From JBFFSQ01 sp041572275 (lineage in GTDB: Bacteria > Pseudomonadota > Gammaproteobacteria > SZUA-229), in the NCBI GenBank assembly GCA_041572275.1, contig JBFFSQ010000003.1:1-37296 (forward strand): 37,296 bases of DNA, given 5' to 3'. The position numbers and the translations under genes were made by a program. The notes under the pieces are model-generated. The model worked only from the letters and a program-made list of their open reading frames with translations, did no database searches and was not told where the DNA came from. Each line of letters opens with the position of its first letter. The first letter of the stretch is position 1. Shown here piece after piece: positions 29,461 to 37,296 of this stretch.

Positions 29461-30341
29461 CTGTCAGTAGTCATCGGATATACATCGTCGGTTGTGGTTA
29501 TATGGGGTTGCAAATTGCTGGCCGTATCAAATCACGACAACAGGTCATCGGCATTGTGCGCAGCGAACAGAGTAAATATTCATGCATAAAAAAAGGCATC
29601 GATTGTATTCGCCTGGATTTAGATCAGCTCGAAGATGTGACTGAACATGCTATCGATGTGGAGCAGCACAGTATTCTTTATCTGGCACCTCCGCCAAAAC
29701 AGGGCGAGAAGGATACCCGCCTGCAACATTTTTTACAGGCGTTAGGCTCGCAGCGACCGAAAAAAATTGTCCTGATTAGCACCACCGGTGTTTATGGTAA
29801 TTGTGAAGGCCGCTGGGTCGATGAGAATACACCGGTTAATCCTCAGGTTGATCGAGCAAAGCGTCGACTGGATGCAGAGCAACAATTACAAAGCTGGTGT
29901 CAAAGACATCAGGTGTCCTGTGTGATCCTGCGTGTGCCGGGTATTTATGGTCCGGGCAAGTTGCCTTTGAAACGGATTAGTAGTGGTGAGCCCATTGTCA
30001 GACAGGAAGATTCTCCCTATAGCAACCGCATTCATGCTTATGACCTGGCCAGTATCTGTATTCAGGCTGTTGTGGATGAGACGATTACCGGTATTTATAA
30101 TTGTGCCGATGGCCATCCATCAACCATGTATGACTATTTTATGAATGTGGCTGAGGCGACAGGGTTGCCGGCTCCCGAAGCAATCAGTTTACAGCAGGCC
30201 AGTACGCGTTTGTCTAAAGGCATGTTGTCCTATATGGCTGAGTCACGACGGATAGGCAATGAAAAATTACGTCGTGACTTCAAACTCGAATTACGCTATC
30301 CGGATTTGAAAGCGGGGCTGGCCGATATTTCGCAAGCTTAG
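29457..30341 (+). CDS. YeeZ-like NAD(P)-dependent epimerase/SDR protein
   Basis: A 294-residue extended short-chain dehydrogenase/epimerase. The Rossmann motif GCGYMGLQIA is near residue 12. The STTGVYGNCEGRWVDENTPVN segment and the RLDAEQQL stretch are typical of YeeZ-like proteins, whose substrate is not established. The start is GTG, overlapping the sortase stop by four bases, so it is read in the Pds operon. Whether it serves the sortase system, for example through surface-sugar modification, is not known. Confidence 0.88.
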   Translation: MTVSSHRIYIVGCGYMGLQIAGRIKSRQQVIGIVRSEQSKYSCIKKGIDCIRLDLDQLEDVTEHAIDVEQHSILYLAPPPKQGEKDTRLQHFLQALGSQRPKKIVLISTTGVYGNCEGRWVDENTPVNPQVDRAKRRLDAEQQLQSWCQRHQVSCVILRVPGIYGPGKLPLKRISSGEPIVRQEDSPYSNRIHAYDLASICIQAVVDETITGIYNCADGHPSTMYDYFMNVAEATGLPAPEAISLQQASTRLSKGMLSYMAESRRIGNEKLRRDFKLELRYPDLKAGLADISQA

Positions 30342-30378
30342 TTTTTTGTCCGCACTACGATGACAGGAATACGACACC

Positions 30379-30654
30379 ATGAGTGAAATCAAAATTGAAC
30401 GTCAACCGACACCGCAACGATTACAGGAGCTGGGAATCACAGACTGGTCTATCTGGACCAAGGAGGCTTCTGAATTTCCCTGGTATTATGATGCAGAAGA
30501 AATATGTTACTTTCTTGAAGGTGATGTCATTGTGACGCCGGAACAAGGTCAGGCAGTGTCAATGGGTGTGGGTGATCTGGTGACGTTTCCCAAGGGCATG
30601 TCATGCCACTGGTTAATTAAGCAAGCGGTAAAAAAACACTATCGTTTTAGTTAA
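30379..30654 (+). CDS. Small cupin-fold protein
   Basis: A 91-residue single-domain cupin of the Cupin_3/DUF861 type. Recognisable are the WTKEASEFPWYYDAEE stretch, CYFLEGDVIVTPE and GDLVTFPKGMSCHW. Family members bind a metal or small ligand; the function is unknown here. It lies 37 bases after the epimerase in the same direction, so it may belong to the same transcript. Its last eight bases overlap the end of the convergent HNH gene. Confidence 0.85.
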   Translation: MSEIKIERQPTPQRLQELGITDWSIWTKEASEFPWYYDAEEICYFLEGDVIVTPEQGQAVSMGVGDLVTFPKGMSCHWLIKQAVKKHYRFS

Positions 30655-31228
30655 AGCTGTTGCGACGTGTATGAGGGATATGCGCTTTCAAGAAATCCAT
30701 CTGGTCGACAAGAATGCGACGATTCGACAGGATCATTGCTTCGGCGTGATTGGGGGCATAGGGTAAAGCCAGTAAAGGCATATGAGCTTCACTGGGTGTG
30801 CGACAGGCTTTTGAAACATTACAGGCTTTACAGGCCGTCACCACATTATTCCAGTTATCCTTGCCCCCTTTGGCTCGAGGTTTGACATGGTCACGGGTCA
30901 ATAAGGCTGTTTTAAAACGATTGCCACAATACATGCAGGTATGGTGGTCGCGATTAAACAGGGCACGATTGGTCAGTGTCGGCGTTGCAAATTTATATTT
31001 ACTGGCATTGGCTCCACGTATGGCGATGATGGTGTTGAGGTCGATAAACGAGCGTCGTCCAGTGAGTTGACTGGTGCCACCATAAATACGAATGGTGGTT
31101 TCGCTGGCTGTCCAGGCGATCTGTTGACGAACATATAAATTAACCACGTCTTGCCAGTGTAGCCAGTCGATGGGAATGCCGGCATGATCCAGGGTCAGGA
31201 TTAAAGGCGTTAGCTGCGACTGCGGCAT
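30647..31228 (-). CDS. HNH endonuclease domain protein
   Basis: A 193-residue protein with a C-terminal HNH nuclease domain: CMYCGNRF, the catalytic DHVKPRAKGG, NNVVTACKACN. The two CxxC pairs suggest a structural zinc. The N-terminal part has no recognised domain. The ATG at 31228 is chosen because a perfect GGAGG lies five bases before it; an upstream in-frame GTG lacks one. No methylase or restriction partner is adjacent, so a restriction-system role is not supported. HNH proteins of this size occur widely in proteobacterial chromosomes. Confidence 0.88.
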   Translation of the reverse strand: MPQSQLTPLILTLDHAGIPIDWLHWQDVVNLYVRQQIAWTASETTIRIYGGTSQLTGRRSFIDLNTIIAIRGANASKYKFATPTLTNRALFNRDHHTCMYCGNRFKTALLTRDHVKPRAKGGKDNWNNVVTACKACNVSKACRTPSEAHMPLLALPYAPNHAEAMILSNRRILVDQMDFLKAHIPHTRRNSFN

Positions 31229-31401
31229 GCGTTCCTCCAATGACGTTAAGTTCGCTAACACAAAGGGTGCCTGTTATTCAGTATAATCGCTACCCCTCGA
31301 AATACCAGTTTACAAGCTAAGCAATAGCCATGAATGCGATGGTATCGACAGTTTTTAATGCCATGTATTTTTAACGTTGAATGAAAACGTTTTTATGAAG
31401 T

Positions 31402-32775
31402 CTAAGTGACAACTTTGTAACAGGGAGTATATTTTTTGCCCGGTAGCTTCATTCGATGTTGCTGGACAAATGATTCCAGCAGTTCATCCAGTGGCTGTAA
31501 AATGGACTTGTCACCCCGAATTTCAAAGTTACCGTGTTCTTCAATCGAACGAATGCCATCAGCCTTCACATTTCCTGCCACTATGCCAGAGAATGCACGT
31601 CTTAAATTCGCGGCCAGTAAATGGTTATCCTGGTCCTTGTGCAGCTCCAGTTTTGACATGTTTTCATGACTGGGAATAAAGGGTTTCTGGAATTCATTTT
31701 CAATGGTCAGGATCCAGTTGTAATAATAAGCGTCAGAGTTACTCTTCCTGAAGTCCATGACTTTATTCATGCCAGCCTTCATTTCGCGGGCAACCAGGGC
31801 CGGGTCATCGATAATGATTTTGTATTTTTGCTGGGCTTCAAAACCCAGTGTTTGTTCTATGAAATGATGGATCTGTCTGAAATATGCCTCACTGCTTTTT
31901 GGACCGGTAAAAATTAGTGGAAAGGGAATTTCGGCATTATCCGGGTGTAACAGTATGCCGAGTATATAGAGGATTTCTTCTGCTGTACCCGCACCACCTG
32001 GGAACACGACAATACCATGGCCAGAGCGAACGAAGCCTTCCAGTCGTTTTTCGATATCCGGCATGATGACCAGGTCGTTAACAATCGGGTTGGGTGATTC
32101 AGCTGCAATAATGCCGGGCTCAGACATGCCAATGTAGCGACCATCATAGATGCGTTGTTTGTTATGGCCAATGGTGGCGCCTTTCATTGGGCCTTTCATG
32201 GCTCCAGGGCCGCAGCCAGTGCAGATGTTTAAGCCGCGTAGGCCAAGTTCGTGGCCAACTTCCTTGGTGTAATCATATTCGACCCGGCTGATGGAGTGCC
32301 CGCCCCAGCAGACCACCAGGTCAGGTTCGCGGTTTGTTTTCAAAATATTGGCATTACGTAAAATGTGGAAAACTGCGTTGGTGATGCCATGCTGGCTGTT
32401 GAGGTCAAAATTGCCGCTCAGCTCAACCACGTTTTTCGCATAAACAATATCGCGCAGTACGGTGAACAAATGTTCCTGTATGCCGGTAATCATTTCACCA
32501 TCAACGAATGCACTGGCTGGTGGGTTAGAGACTTCCAGTTTGACGCCGCGTTCCTGTTCAATAACACGAATGTCAAAATCCTTGTAGGCTTCCAGAACTT
32601 CCCGGGCATCATCAACCTGGCTGCCAACATTCAATACTGCCAGTGAACAACGACGGAATATATCGTAACAGCCGCCCACCTCGCTGGCCTGTTTGAGCTG
32701 ATTTACTTCCTGTTGTGAGAGAATATCTAGACGGCCTTTGGGTGTGATACGAAATGAAGTATTGTGTTTGTTCAT
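31402..32775 (-). CDS. ppnN: Pyrimidine/purine nucleotide monophosphate nucleosidase
   Basis: A 457-residue PpnN (YgdH), a LOG-family enzyme that cleaves nucleotide monophosphates to base and ribose-5-phosphate. It matches the E. coli protein in length (454). The LOG signature is clear: GCGPGAMKGPMKGA and VFPGGAGTAEEILYILGILLHP. Family-typical N- and C-terminal regions are present. It is a known (p)ppGpp-responsive enzyme in E. coli. It is a single gene on the minus strand, with 173 bases of spacer downstream, before the HNH gene. Confidence 0.95.
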   Translation of the reverse strand: MNKHNTSFRITPKGRLDILSQQEVNQLKQASEVGGCYDIFRRCSLAVLNVGSQVDDAREVLEAYKDFDIRVIEQERGVKLEVSNPPASAFVDGEMITGIQEHLFTVLRDIVYAKNVVELSGNFDLNSQHGITNAVFHILRNANILKTNREPDLVVCWGGHSISRVEYDYTKEVGHELGLRGLNICTGCGPGAMKGPMKGATIGHNKQRIYDGRYIGMSEPGIIAAESPNPIVNDLVIMPDIEKRLEGFVRSGHGIVVFPGGAGTAEEILYILGILLHPDNAEIPFPLIFTGPKSSEAYFRQIHHFIEQTLGFEAQQKYKIIIDDPALVAREMKAGMNKVMDFRKSNSDAYYYNWILTIENEFQKPFIPSHENMSKLELHKDQDNHLLAANLRRAFSGIVAGNVKADGIRSIEEHGNFEIRGDKSILQPLDELLESFVQQHRMKLPGKKYTPCYKVVT

Positions 32776-32989
32776 GGACCTTTACTTTATAGTTATGATG
32801 TCAGGCATCTCTGATTGATAGTTATCAGGGATATTTTAATTTTATAATATTTACTTAGGCAGATGCTGTCTTATAATTAATTATGTTCAGCTTTTATTGC
32901 TTTTGCACAAAAAAACATGTTTTTATGCGCTATAAGGCTGAAATACAGGTGTAATGTGACAGACATTGGATCAATTTAAAGGGTGTGTA

Positions 32990-33532
32990 ATGGCTGACGA
33001 ACTGTTTGAAGTGGCGTTTAGTGGTGGTATCGCTGATGGTGCGGACCCGGCACAGGTGAGAGCAAGCATTGGTAAAATGTTCAAAGCAGATAATGCCAAG
33101 CTTGAGCAATTGTTTTCAGGAAAACGCGTTGTCATTAAAAAAAATATCGACCAGCAGACAGCCATGAAATACCAGACAGCAATGAGTCGAGCAGGTGCTG
33201 TCTGTGAAATAAAGAACCTGTCCACACCAGAACCTGTTGCGTCTCCGACTACAGAGACAGCATCAGCACCAGCGCGGGTAGCCGTTGATCATGATGTGCC
33301 GCCAGCGCCGGAAACGGAACCCTTGCATATTACAGGTGATCAAATTGCCGACCTGGCTGCGACGCTGGCGCCTGTAGGTAGTGATGTTCAGGATGCCAGG
33401 CAGGCGATTCCTGAGCCCCAGCTTGATTTGTCCGGGCTTGATATGGCTCCAGTAGGGGCAGATCTGGTTGATCCGGTTGAGAGAAAAGTGCCGCCACCGC
33501 CCAATACCGATGGCCTGAGTTTGAAAGATTGA
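32990..33532 (+). CDS. Hypothetical protein with N-terminal FKxxFSG-like domain, 180 aa
   Basis: The N-terminal 70 residues (ELFEVAFSGGIADGADPAQ, VRASIGKMFKADNAK, LFSGKRVVIKKNIDQ, MKYQTAMSRAGAVCEI) match a short domain that I recall from other gammaproteobacterial proteins, often ahead of variable regions, with unknown function. The rest is a low-complexity Pro/Ala/Glu-rich tail (about 75-180). No signal peptide or membrane helix. The ATG at 32990 is preferred because an AAAGGG site precedes it; an in-frame upstream start would add eight residues. It lies between ppnN (divergent) and the Cus-type operon. Confidence 0.75.
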   Translation: MADELFEVAFSGGIADGADPAQVRASIGKMFKADNAKLEQLFSGKRVVIKKNIDQQTAMKYQTAMSRAGAVCEIKNLSTPEPVASPTTETASAPARVAVDHDVPPAPETEPLHITGDQIADLAATLAPVGSDVQDARQAIPEPQLDLSGLDMAPVGADLVDPVERKVPPPPNTDGLSLKD

Positions 33533-33623
33533 TACATGTCATGATAGTGATTTAACGAGTGGCGTTATTGCCATTCCTGAACTAATAGTATGAATATCAG
33601 TCTGAGTTTTTATTCACCTTAAT

Positions 33624-34022
33624 ATGAGCACCAGTATGACAGTTAATGGTTTCAGCCAAGCCCGGATTAGACGCATTGGACGTGTGCTCCTGGCTGTGTT
33701 TATGCTGTCGTGGTTGAATTTGGCATTTCAGGTGCCTGTGCATGCTGCCATGGTTGAGTCGCAGTCATTGTCGCAGGAAATGGTGATGAACTGTCAATGT
33801 CCACCTTCCTTAAATGAAGCCGTGCTGTCGGCAGAGAACCAGTCGCTTGATGGCGTGCAGCTTATTAGTTTAAGTGTGCTGACTTTTCAGGCAGTGTTTT
33901 CAGATACAATAGACTCCTCACTGGTTGATCATCAGTTGATGCAGAAAGCCCTGCATTCAGACCAGACCTTTCGTGATACACGTCCACCCCCTCTCCTGTT
34001 AAATACCCGATTACTTATCTAA
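33624..34022 (+). CDS. Small exported protein preceding the Cus-type efflux operon
   Basis: A 132-residue protein with an N-terminal signal peptide (GRVLLAVFMLSWLNLAFQVPVHA, cleavage near residue 40). The mature part has a CQC motif and a C-terminal RPPPLLLNTRLLI tail. I do not recognise a named family. It precedes the outer-membrane factor by 85 bases containing two hairpins, and is probably in the metal-efflux operon. The CxC could bind Cu or Ag, but that is inference. The ATG at 33624 lacks a good ribosome site; another ATG lies four codons later. Confidence 0.68.
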   Translation: MSTSMTVNGFSQARIRRIGRVLLAVFMLSWLNLAFQVPVHAAMVESQSLSQEMVMNCQCPPSLNEAVLSAENQSLDGVQLISLSVLTFQAVFSDTIDSSLVDHQLMQKALHSDQTFRDTRPPPLLLNTRLLI

Positions 34023-34041
34023 GAGTTTCTTCCAAAGCTGT

Positions 34042-34081
34042 GTCCTCTTGAGGACGTTTGACTGCGTGCATGTTTGCACGC
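34042..34081 (+). other. Two tandem hairpins before the outer-membrane factor gene
   Basis: Hairpin one pairs GTCCT with AGGAC (34042-34055, CTTG loop); hairpin two pairs GCGTGCA with TGCACGC (34064-34081, TGTT loop). Neither has a T run. They lie 27 or more bases before the start at 34108 and could influence mRNA stability within the efflux operon. Confidence 0.5.
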
Positions 34082-34107
34082 CTATGTAATTGCTGAGGAA
34101 GTTGGGT

Positions 34108-35379
34108 ATGAACCCCAGAATATTGATTAAATGTGTATGGTTGTCGGTTGCTTTGCATCCGGGAATGTTAATGGCTGACACAGGTTTAAGTCTGTCTGCA
34201 GCTGAACAGCTGGCCCTGCAGCAGGATTCCCTGATTCAGGGTTATTCTGAAAGCGCGGAAGCCCTTGATGAGCAGGCAGTGGCGGCCGGACAGTGGCCGG
34301 ACCCAAAACTTAAGTTTGGGTTTCTATCTTTACCAACAGATACCTTTGAGCTTGATCAGGAGCCAATGACGCAGGTGATTCTAGGTTATAACCAGATGTT
34401 ACCTCGTGGAGACAGTCTTGATGTGAGCACCCGCAAAATGCAGGCAGGTGCCAGGATGCAGCGTGCTGATCTGGAGTTACGTAAACGTGAAGTATTACTG
34501 AAGGTACGTAAAGCCTGGTGGATGGTGTATTTGCAGGAGCAGACCGGTGTCATTGTTGAGCAGACACGAGCCCTGTTTGAGCAGCAACGGCGAGTCAGTG
34601 AGTCGCTCTATGCGGCTGGCCGCAAACAACAGCAGGATGTCTTGCAGGCAGAGTTGGAATTGTCATTGCTGGATGATCGTTTACAGCAGAACGATGCGAT
34701 GCAGCAAGAAAGTCGGGTGGTTCTGGCTCAATGGTTGGGTAGTCAGGCAGCGAGCCGTCAGCTGCATCTATCTGAGTCAGTATTCAGCGTGCAGCTTGGA
34801 CCAACGATCGATGTACTGGTTGAGGCGTTGGATACACATCCGATGCTAACAAAGCGGAATGAAAAGATTGTGGTCAGTCAACAGGATATTGAACTGGCAC
34901 GTCAGAAATATAAGTCACAGTGGGGTTTTGATCTGACCTACGGCAAGCGCTCTGGTCAGAACATGGATGGCAGTGATCGTGCAGATTTTTTCAGTGCCAT
35001 GGTTAGTCTTGATCTGCCGGTCTTCACTGAAGATCGCCAGGATCGTGTGCTGTCTGCACGCAAAAAACAGTTGCAGGTTAGTCGCTATGAAAAGCAGGAT
35101 CAGCGGTTGAAGCTGGTCTCTCAGTTAAAGCAAAAACATGTGCGTTGGCAACAGCTCAAGCAACGAATGCAACTCTATGATCATGAGGTGTTACCTCGGG
35201 CCAGGCAAAATTCGAAAGCAGCACTTAATGGTTATCAGTCAGGTGTGGTGACATTTAATGCTTTAACACGTGCACGTAGCGCTGAACTCAAGGCCGCCTT
35301 GCAACGTTTACAGCTGGCGGTTGATCAGGCCATAGCTTATGCCGAAATCCGGTATCTTATTGGGGAAGATGTGAAATGA
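34108..35379 (+). CDS. TolC-family outer-membrane efflux factor (CusC/CzcC-like)
   Basis: A 423-residue outer-membrane factor of the TolC/OEP family. A signal peptide ends near MLMA (about residue 24). Two OEP repeats follow, each with long coiled-coil helices (SLDVSTRKMQAGARMQRAD, LYAAGRKQQQDVLQAELEL; RQKYKSQWGFDLTYG). The ATG at 34108 follows a GAGGAAG site; the frame-opening TTG upstream is not needed. It overlaps the adaptor gene by four bases (ATGA). With the adaptor and RND pump it completes a tripartite heavy-metal exporter. Confidence 0.92.
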   Translation: MNPRILIKCVWLSVALHPGMLMADTGLSLSAAEQLALQQDSLIQGYSESAEALDEQAVAAGQWPDPKLKFGFLSLPTDTFELDQEPMTQVILGYNQMLPRGDSLDVSTRKMQAGARMQRADLELRKREVLLKVRKAWWMVYLQEQTGVIVEQTRALFEQQRRVSESLYAAGRKQQQDVLQAELELSLLDDRLQQNDAMQQESRVVLAQWLGSQAASRQLHLSESVFSVQLGPTIDVLVEALDTHPMLTKRNEKIVVSQQDIELARQKYKSQWGFDLTYGKRSGQNMDGSDRADFFSAMVSLDLPVFTEDRQDRVLSARKKQLQVSRYEKQDQRLKLVSQLKQKHVRWQQLKQRMQLYDHEVLPRARQNSKAALNGYQSGVVTFNALTRARSAELKAALQRLQLAVDQAIAYAEIRYLIGEDVK

Positions 35380-36992
35380 AAGTAAAACAAATCGTTATTG
35401 GATTGAGCCTGGTGGTATTTGTTCTCACTGTTGGTTTTGGTGGTTGGTGGCTGGCCCAGCAAAGCCAGTCGCCTGACGTTCAGGAGACAGCCCTAGAGCA
35501 TGCTGAAAAACATCTGGACCCTAATTATGTTTGTCCTATGCATCCGCAGATTGTACGCAATGAACCCTCAACCTGTCCGATTTGTGGCATGGATTTGGTG
35601 GAAGTCAAACAGGATGAGCCGCAAGCAATGAAAGAAAGGGAAATTCTGTACTGGGTTGCACCCATGGACCCAAATTACCGGCGAGATGAGCCGGGTAAAT
35701 CACCGATGGGTATGGATTTGATTCCCGTGTATGACGAAGGTGATGAAGCCGTAGATGATGGACCTGTGGTTAAAGTTTCGCCTGCGGTCGTGAATAATCT
35801 TGGCGTACGTACAGCAGTTGTCGAGCGAGGACGGTTATGGCGCAAAATTGATACCGTGGGTTATGTTGATTTTGATGAATCAAAAGTGAGTCATGTGCAC
35901 CTGCGTACCGATGGCTGGATCGAAAATCTGGTGGTGAAATCTGAAGGTGATCGTGTCAAAAAAGGACAGCGCTTGTTCGATGTGTATTCACCAACGCTGG
36001 TGAATGCCATGGAAGAATATCTGCAGTCATTATCCTCAAATAGTAAGCGACTGATTCGTGCATCAAATGATCGCCTGCTTGCGCTGGGAATTTCCAAGTC
36101 TCAGATTAAGCAGCTGACCAGCTCTGGCAAGGTGCCACAAACCGTCAGTATCTATGCAACACAGGATGGTATTGTTGCCACGCTGAAAGTGCGTGAAGGC
36201 ATGTATGTGAAACCGGCGATGGAAGTGTTAAGTCTGGCTGATTTGTCGCGAGTGTGGTTGCTGGCTGAAGTATTTGAAAGTCAGTCCAACTGGGTGAAGG
36301 TTGGCCAGAGTGCGGACGTCAAATTGTCCTTTGTACCTGGTCGAGAGTGGGAAGGGACAGTGGAATATATTTATCCCCGTCTTGATACCAAAACACGGAC
36401 ATTGAAAGTGCGATTGCAGTTTGATAATCCCGATGAAACTCTAAAGCCGAACATGTTTGCCAGCGTAAGTATTTATGGCGGAGCGAAAAATAATGTTCTC
36501 AATATACCCCGTGAGGCACTTATTCGTACCGGCCAACAGGAACGGGTCATTCTTGATAAAGGCAAAGGTCGTTATGTGCAGCGTAATGTGGTGGCGGGTA
36601 TGGAAACCGGTGACTGGGTAGAAATTGTTGAAGGTTTAGATGAGGGTGAGCAGGTTGTTATATCAGGTCAGTTCCTGATTGATTCTGAAGCCAGTCTAAA
36701 GGCAAGTTTGATGCGCATGAGTGAGCCAGCTAGCAAGCAAGCGGCTGAAACACAACCGAAGATGCCAGTTGCACGAGCGGTCGTTAGAGAGCTTATGCCG
36801 GAGCAGATGAAAGTTAGCCTGGAGCATGATCCAATTCCTGAACTGGGTTGGCCAGCCATGGTAATGGATTTTGAATTACATACCGGTGTATCTGTGGAAG
36901 GGCTGAACATTGGTGATACGGTACAAATAAAGCTGGTGCAAGGTAAAAATGGTTACTTGATTAGCGATATTAAACCGATGATGGATCAGTAG
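35376..36992 (+). CDS. cusB: CusB-type RND efflux periplasmic adaptor with three metal-binding parts
   Basis: A 538-residue membrane-fusion protein. An N-terminal membrane/signal segment precedes a heavy-metal-binding domain (YVCPMHPQIVRNEPSTCP, ICGMDLV) and a second, cysteine-free copy (WVAPMDPNYRRDEPGKSPMG). The adaptor core follows (VSHVHLRTDGWIENLVVKSEG, barrel-sandwich lipoyl-like region). The C-terminus is a CusF-like domain (AVVRELMPEQMKVSLEH, WPAMVMDFEL). CusB/SilB proteins of this build export Cu(I) or Ag(I). It overlaps the outer-membrane factor (ATGA) and precedes the RND pump by 11 bases. Confidence 0.93.
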   Translation: MKVKQIVIGLSLVVFVLTVGFGGWWLAQQSQSPDVQETALEHAEKHLDPNYVCPMHPQIVRNEPSTCPICGMDLVEVKQDEPQAMKEREILYWVAPMDPNYRRDEPGKSPMGMDLIPVYDEGDEAVDDGPVVKVSPAVVNNLGVRTAVVERGRLWRKIDTVGYVDFDESKVSHVHLRTDGWIENLVVKSEGDRVKKGQRLFDVYSPTLVNAMEEYLQSLSSNSKRLIRASNDRLLALGISKSQIKQLTSSGKVPQTVSIYATQDGIVATLKVREGMYVKPAMEVLSLADLSRVWLLAEVFESQSNWVKVGQSADVKLSFVPGREWEGTVEYIYPRLDTKTRTLKVRLQFDNPDETLKPNMFASVSIYGGAKNNVLNIPREALIRTGQQERVILDKGKGRYVQRNVVAGMETGDWVEIVEGLDEGEQVVISGQFLIDSEASLKASLMRMSEPASKQAAETQPKMPVARAVVRELMPEQMKVSLEHDPIPELGWPAMVMDFELHTGVSVEGLNIGDTVQIKLVQGKNGYLISDIKPMMDQ

Positions 36993-37003
36993 GAGCACCC
37001 AAT

Positions 37004-37296
37004 ATGATTGCAAAAATAATTGACTGGTCGATACAAAATCGGTTCATGGTGTTGTTACTGACCTTTGTGCTTACTGGCTGGGGTGTGTATGCGGTGAAAA
37101 ATACACCGCTGGATGCCATCCCCGATTTGTCGGATGTACAGGTTATTATCAAAACCATTTATCCATGACAGGCGCCACGAGTGGTGGAAGATCAGGTGAC
37201 CTATCCATTGACCACTGCCATGTTATCTGTGCCTAAAGCTACTAATGTGAGAGGTTATTCTTTCTTTGGTGATTCCTATGTCTATGTGATTTTTGA
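37004..37296 (+). pseudogene. cusA: CusA-type RND pump, 5' part, with in-frame stop
   Basis: The start of a heavy-metal RND transporter (CusA/SilA) read to the window edge. The N-terminus matches the family (WSIQNRFMVLLL, NTPLDAIPDLSDVQVI) and an AGGAG site precedes the ATG. Codon 55 (37166-37168) is TGA where relatives have GGA or another Gly codon (YPGQAP). After it the same frame continues with family sequence (RVVEDQVTYPLTTAMLSVP, VRGYSFFGDSYVYVIF), so no frameshift is involved. It is either a nonsense mutation inactivating the pump, a sequencing error, or readthrough. The remaining about 950 codons lie outside the window. Confidence 0.85.

Noticed and set aside
30647..31228. HNH protein as part of a restriction or anti-phage system
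   Set aside because: No methylase, specificity or other defence gene is adjacent; the neighbours are a cupin and ppnN.
31370..31396. AACGTT inverted pair followed by TTT as a terminator
   Set aside because: The stem is short and AT-rich, and the T run is on the wrong strand for ppnN.

Overview
The window looks like the chromosome of a chemolithoautotrophic gammaproteobacterium, probably a sulfur or metal oxidiser living at low oxygen. The basis is a form I (IAq-type) RuBisCO operon with CbbQ and CbbO activase subunits and a divergent CbbR, E. coli-type GshA and PpnN, and a complete proteobacterial dedicated sortase (Pds) cluster of the kind known from marine and aquatic gammaproteobacteria. 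The species cannot be named from the sequence. No tRNA, rRNA, CRISPR array, insertion sequence or phage gene was seen.

Region 1 (1-5710, minus strand) is a redox and haem cluster. In transcription order it holds a single-domain globin, a terminator, a leader with a terminator-like hairpin directly before the next start codon, a NirB-like FAD/[2Fe-2S] oxidoreductase fused to a five-helix membrane cytochrome b domain, an 11-haem membrane-anchored cytochrome c, a periplasmic Tll0287-like (DUF3365) haem protein, a second globin, and a strong terminator. The start of a response-regulator-like gene lies beyond. Together these could pass NAD(P)H electrons across the membrane to a periplasmic multihaem protein, with globins handling O2 or NO in the cytoplasm. 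I do not recognise the set as a characterised system.

Region 2 (6017-15553) is carbon fixation. cbbL, cbbS, a 110-residue conserved-looking protein, cbbQ and cbbO run on the minus strand, with an RNA hairpin or terminator at every junction. cbbR diverges from cbbL. Next to cbbR is a GGDEF/EAL protein whose sensor domain is a haem-binding Tll0287-like domain, the same fold family as in region 1.

Region 3 (15579-22726) is mixed housekeeping and unknown genes: a HIT protein, several small hypotheticals, gshA with a TTG start, a C_GCAxxG_C_C protein, an RluA-family pseudouridine synthase, and a large protein related to ATP-type PEP carboxykinase whose P-loop sits at the extreme C-terminus.

Region 4 (22975-29460) is the Pds sortase system: PdsO (OmpA-like), PdsS (sensor kinase), PdsR (response regulator), the VIT/VWA sortase target with an FPQTA-type sorting signal, and the class GN sortase. 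A YeeZ-like epimerase and a small cupin follow in the same direction.

Region 5 (30647-37296) holds an HNH endonuclease, PpnN, two unknown proteins, and a Cus-type copper/silver efflux operon (outer-membrane factor, metal-binding adaptor, RND pump). The pump gene runs off the window and carries an in-frame TGA at codon 55, where the family normally has glycine.
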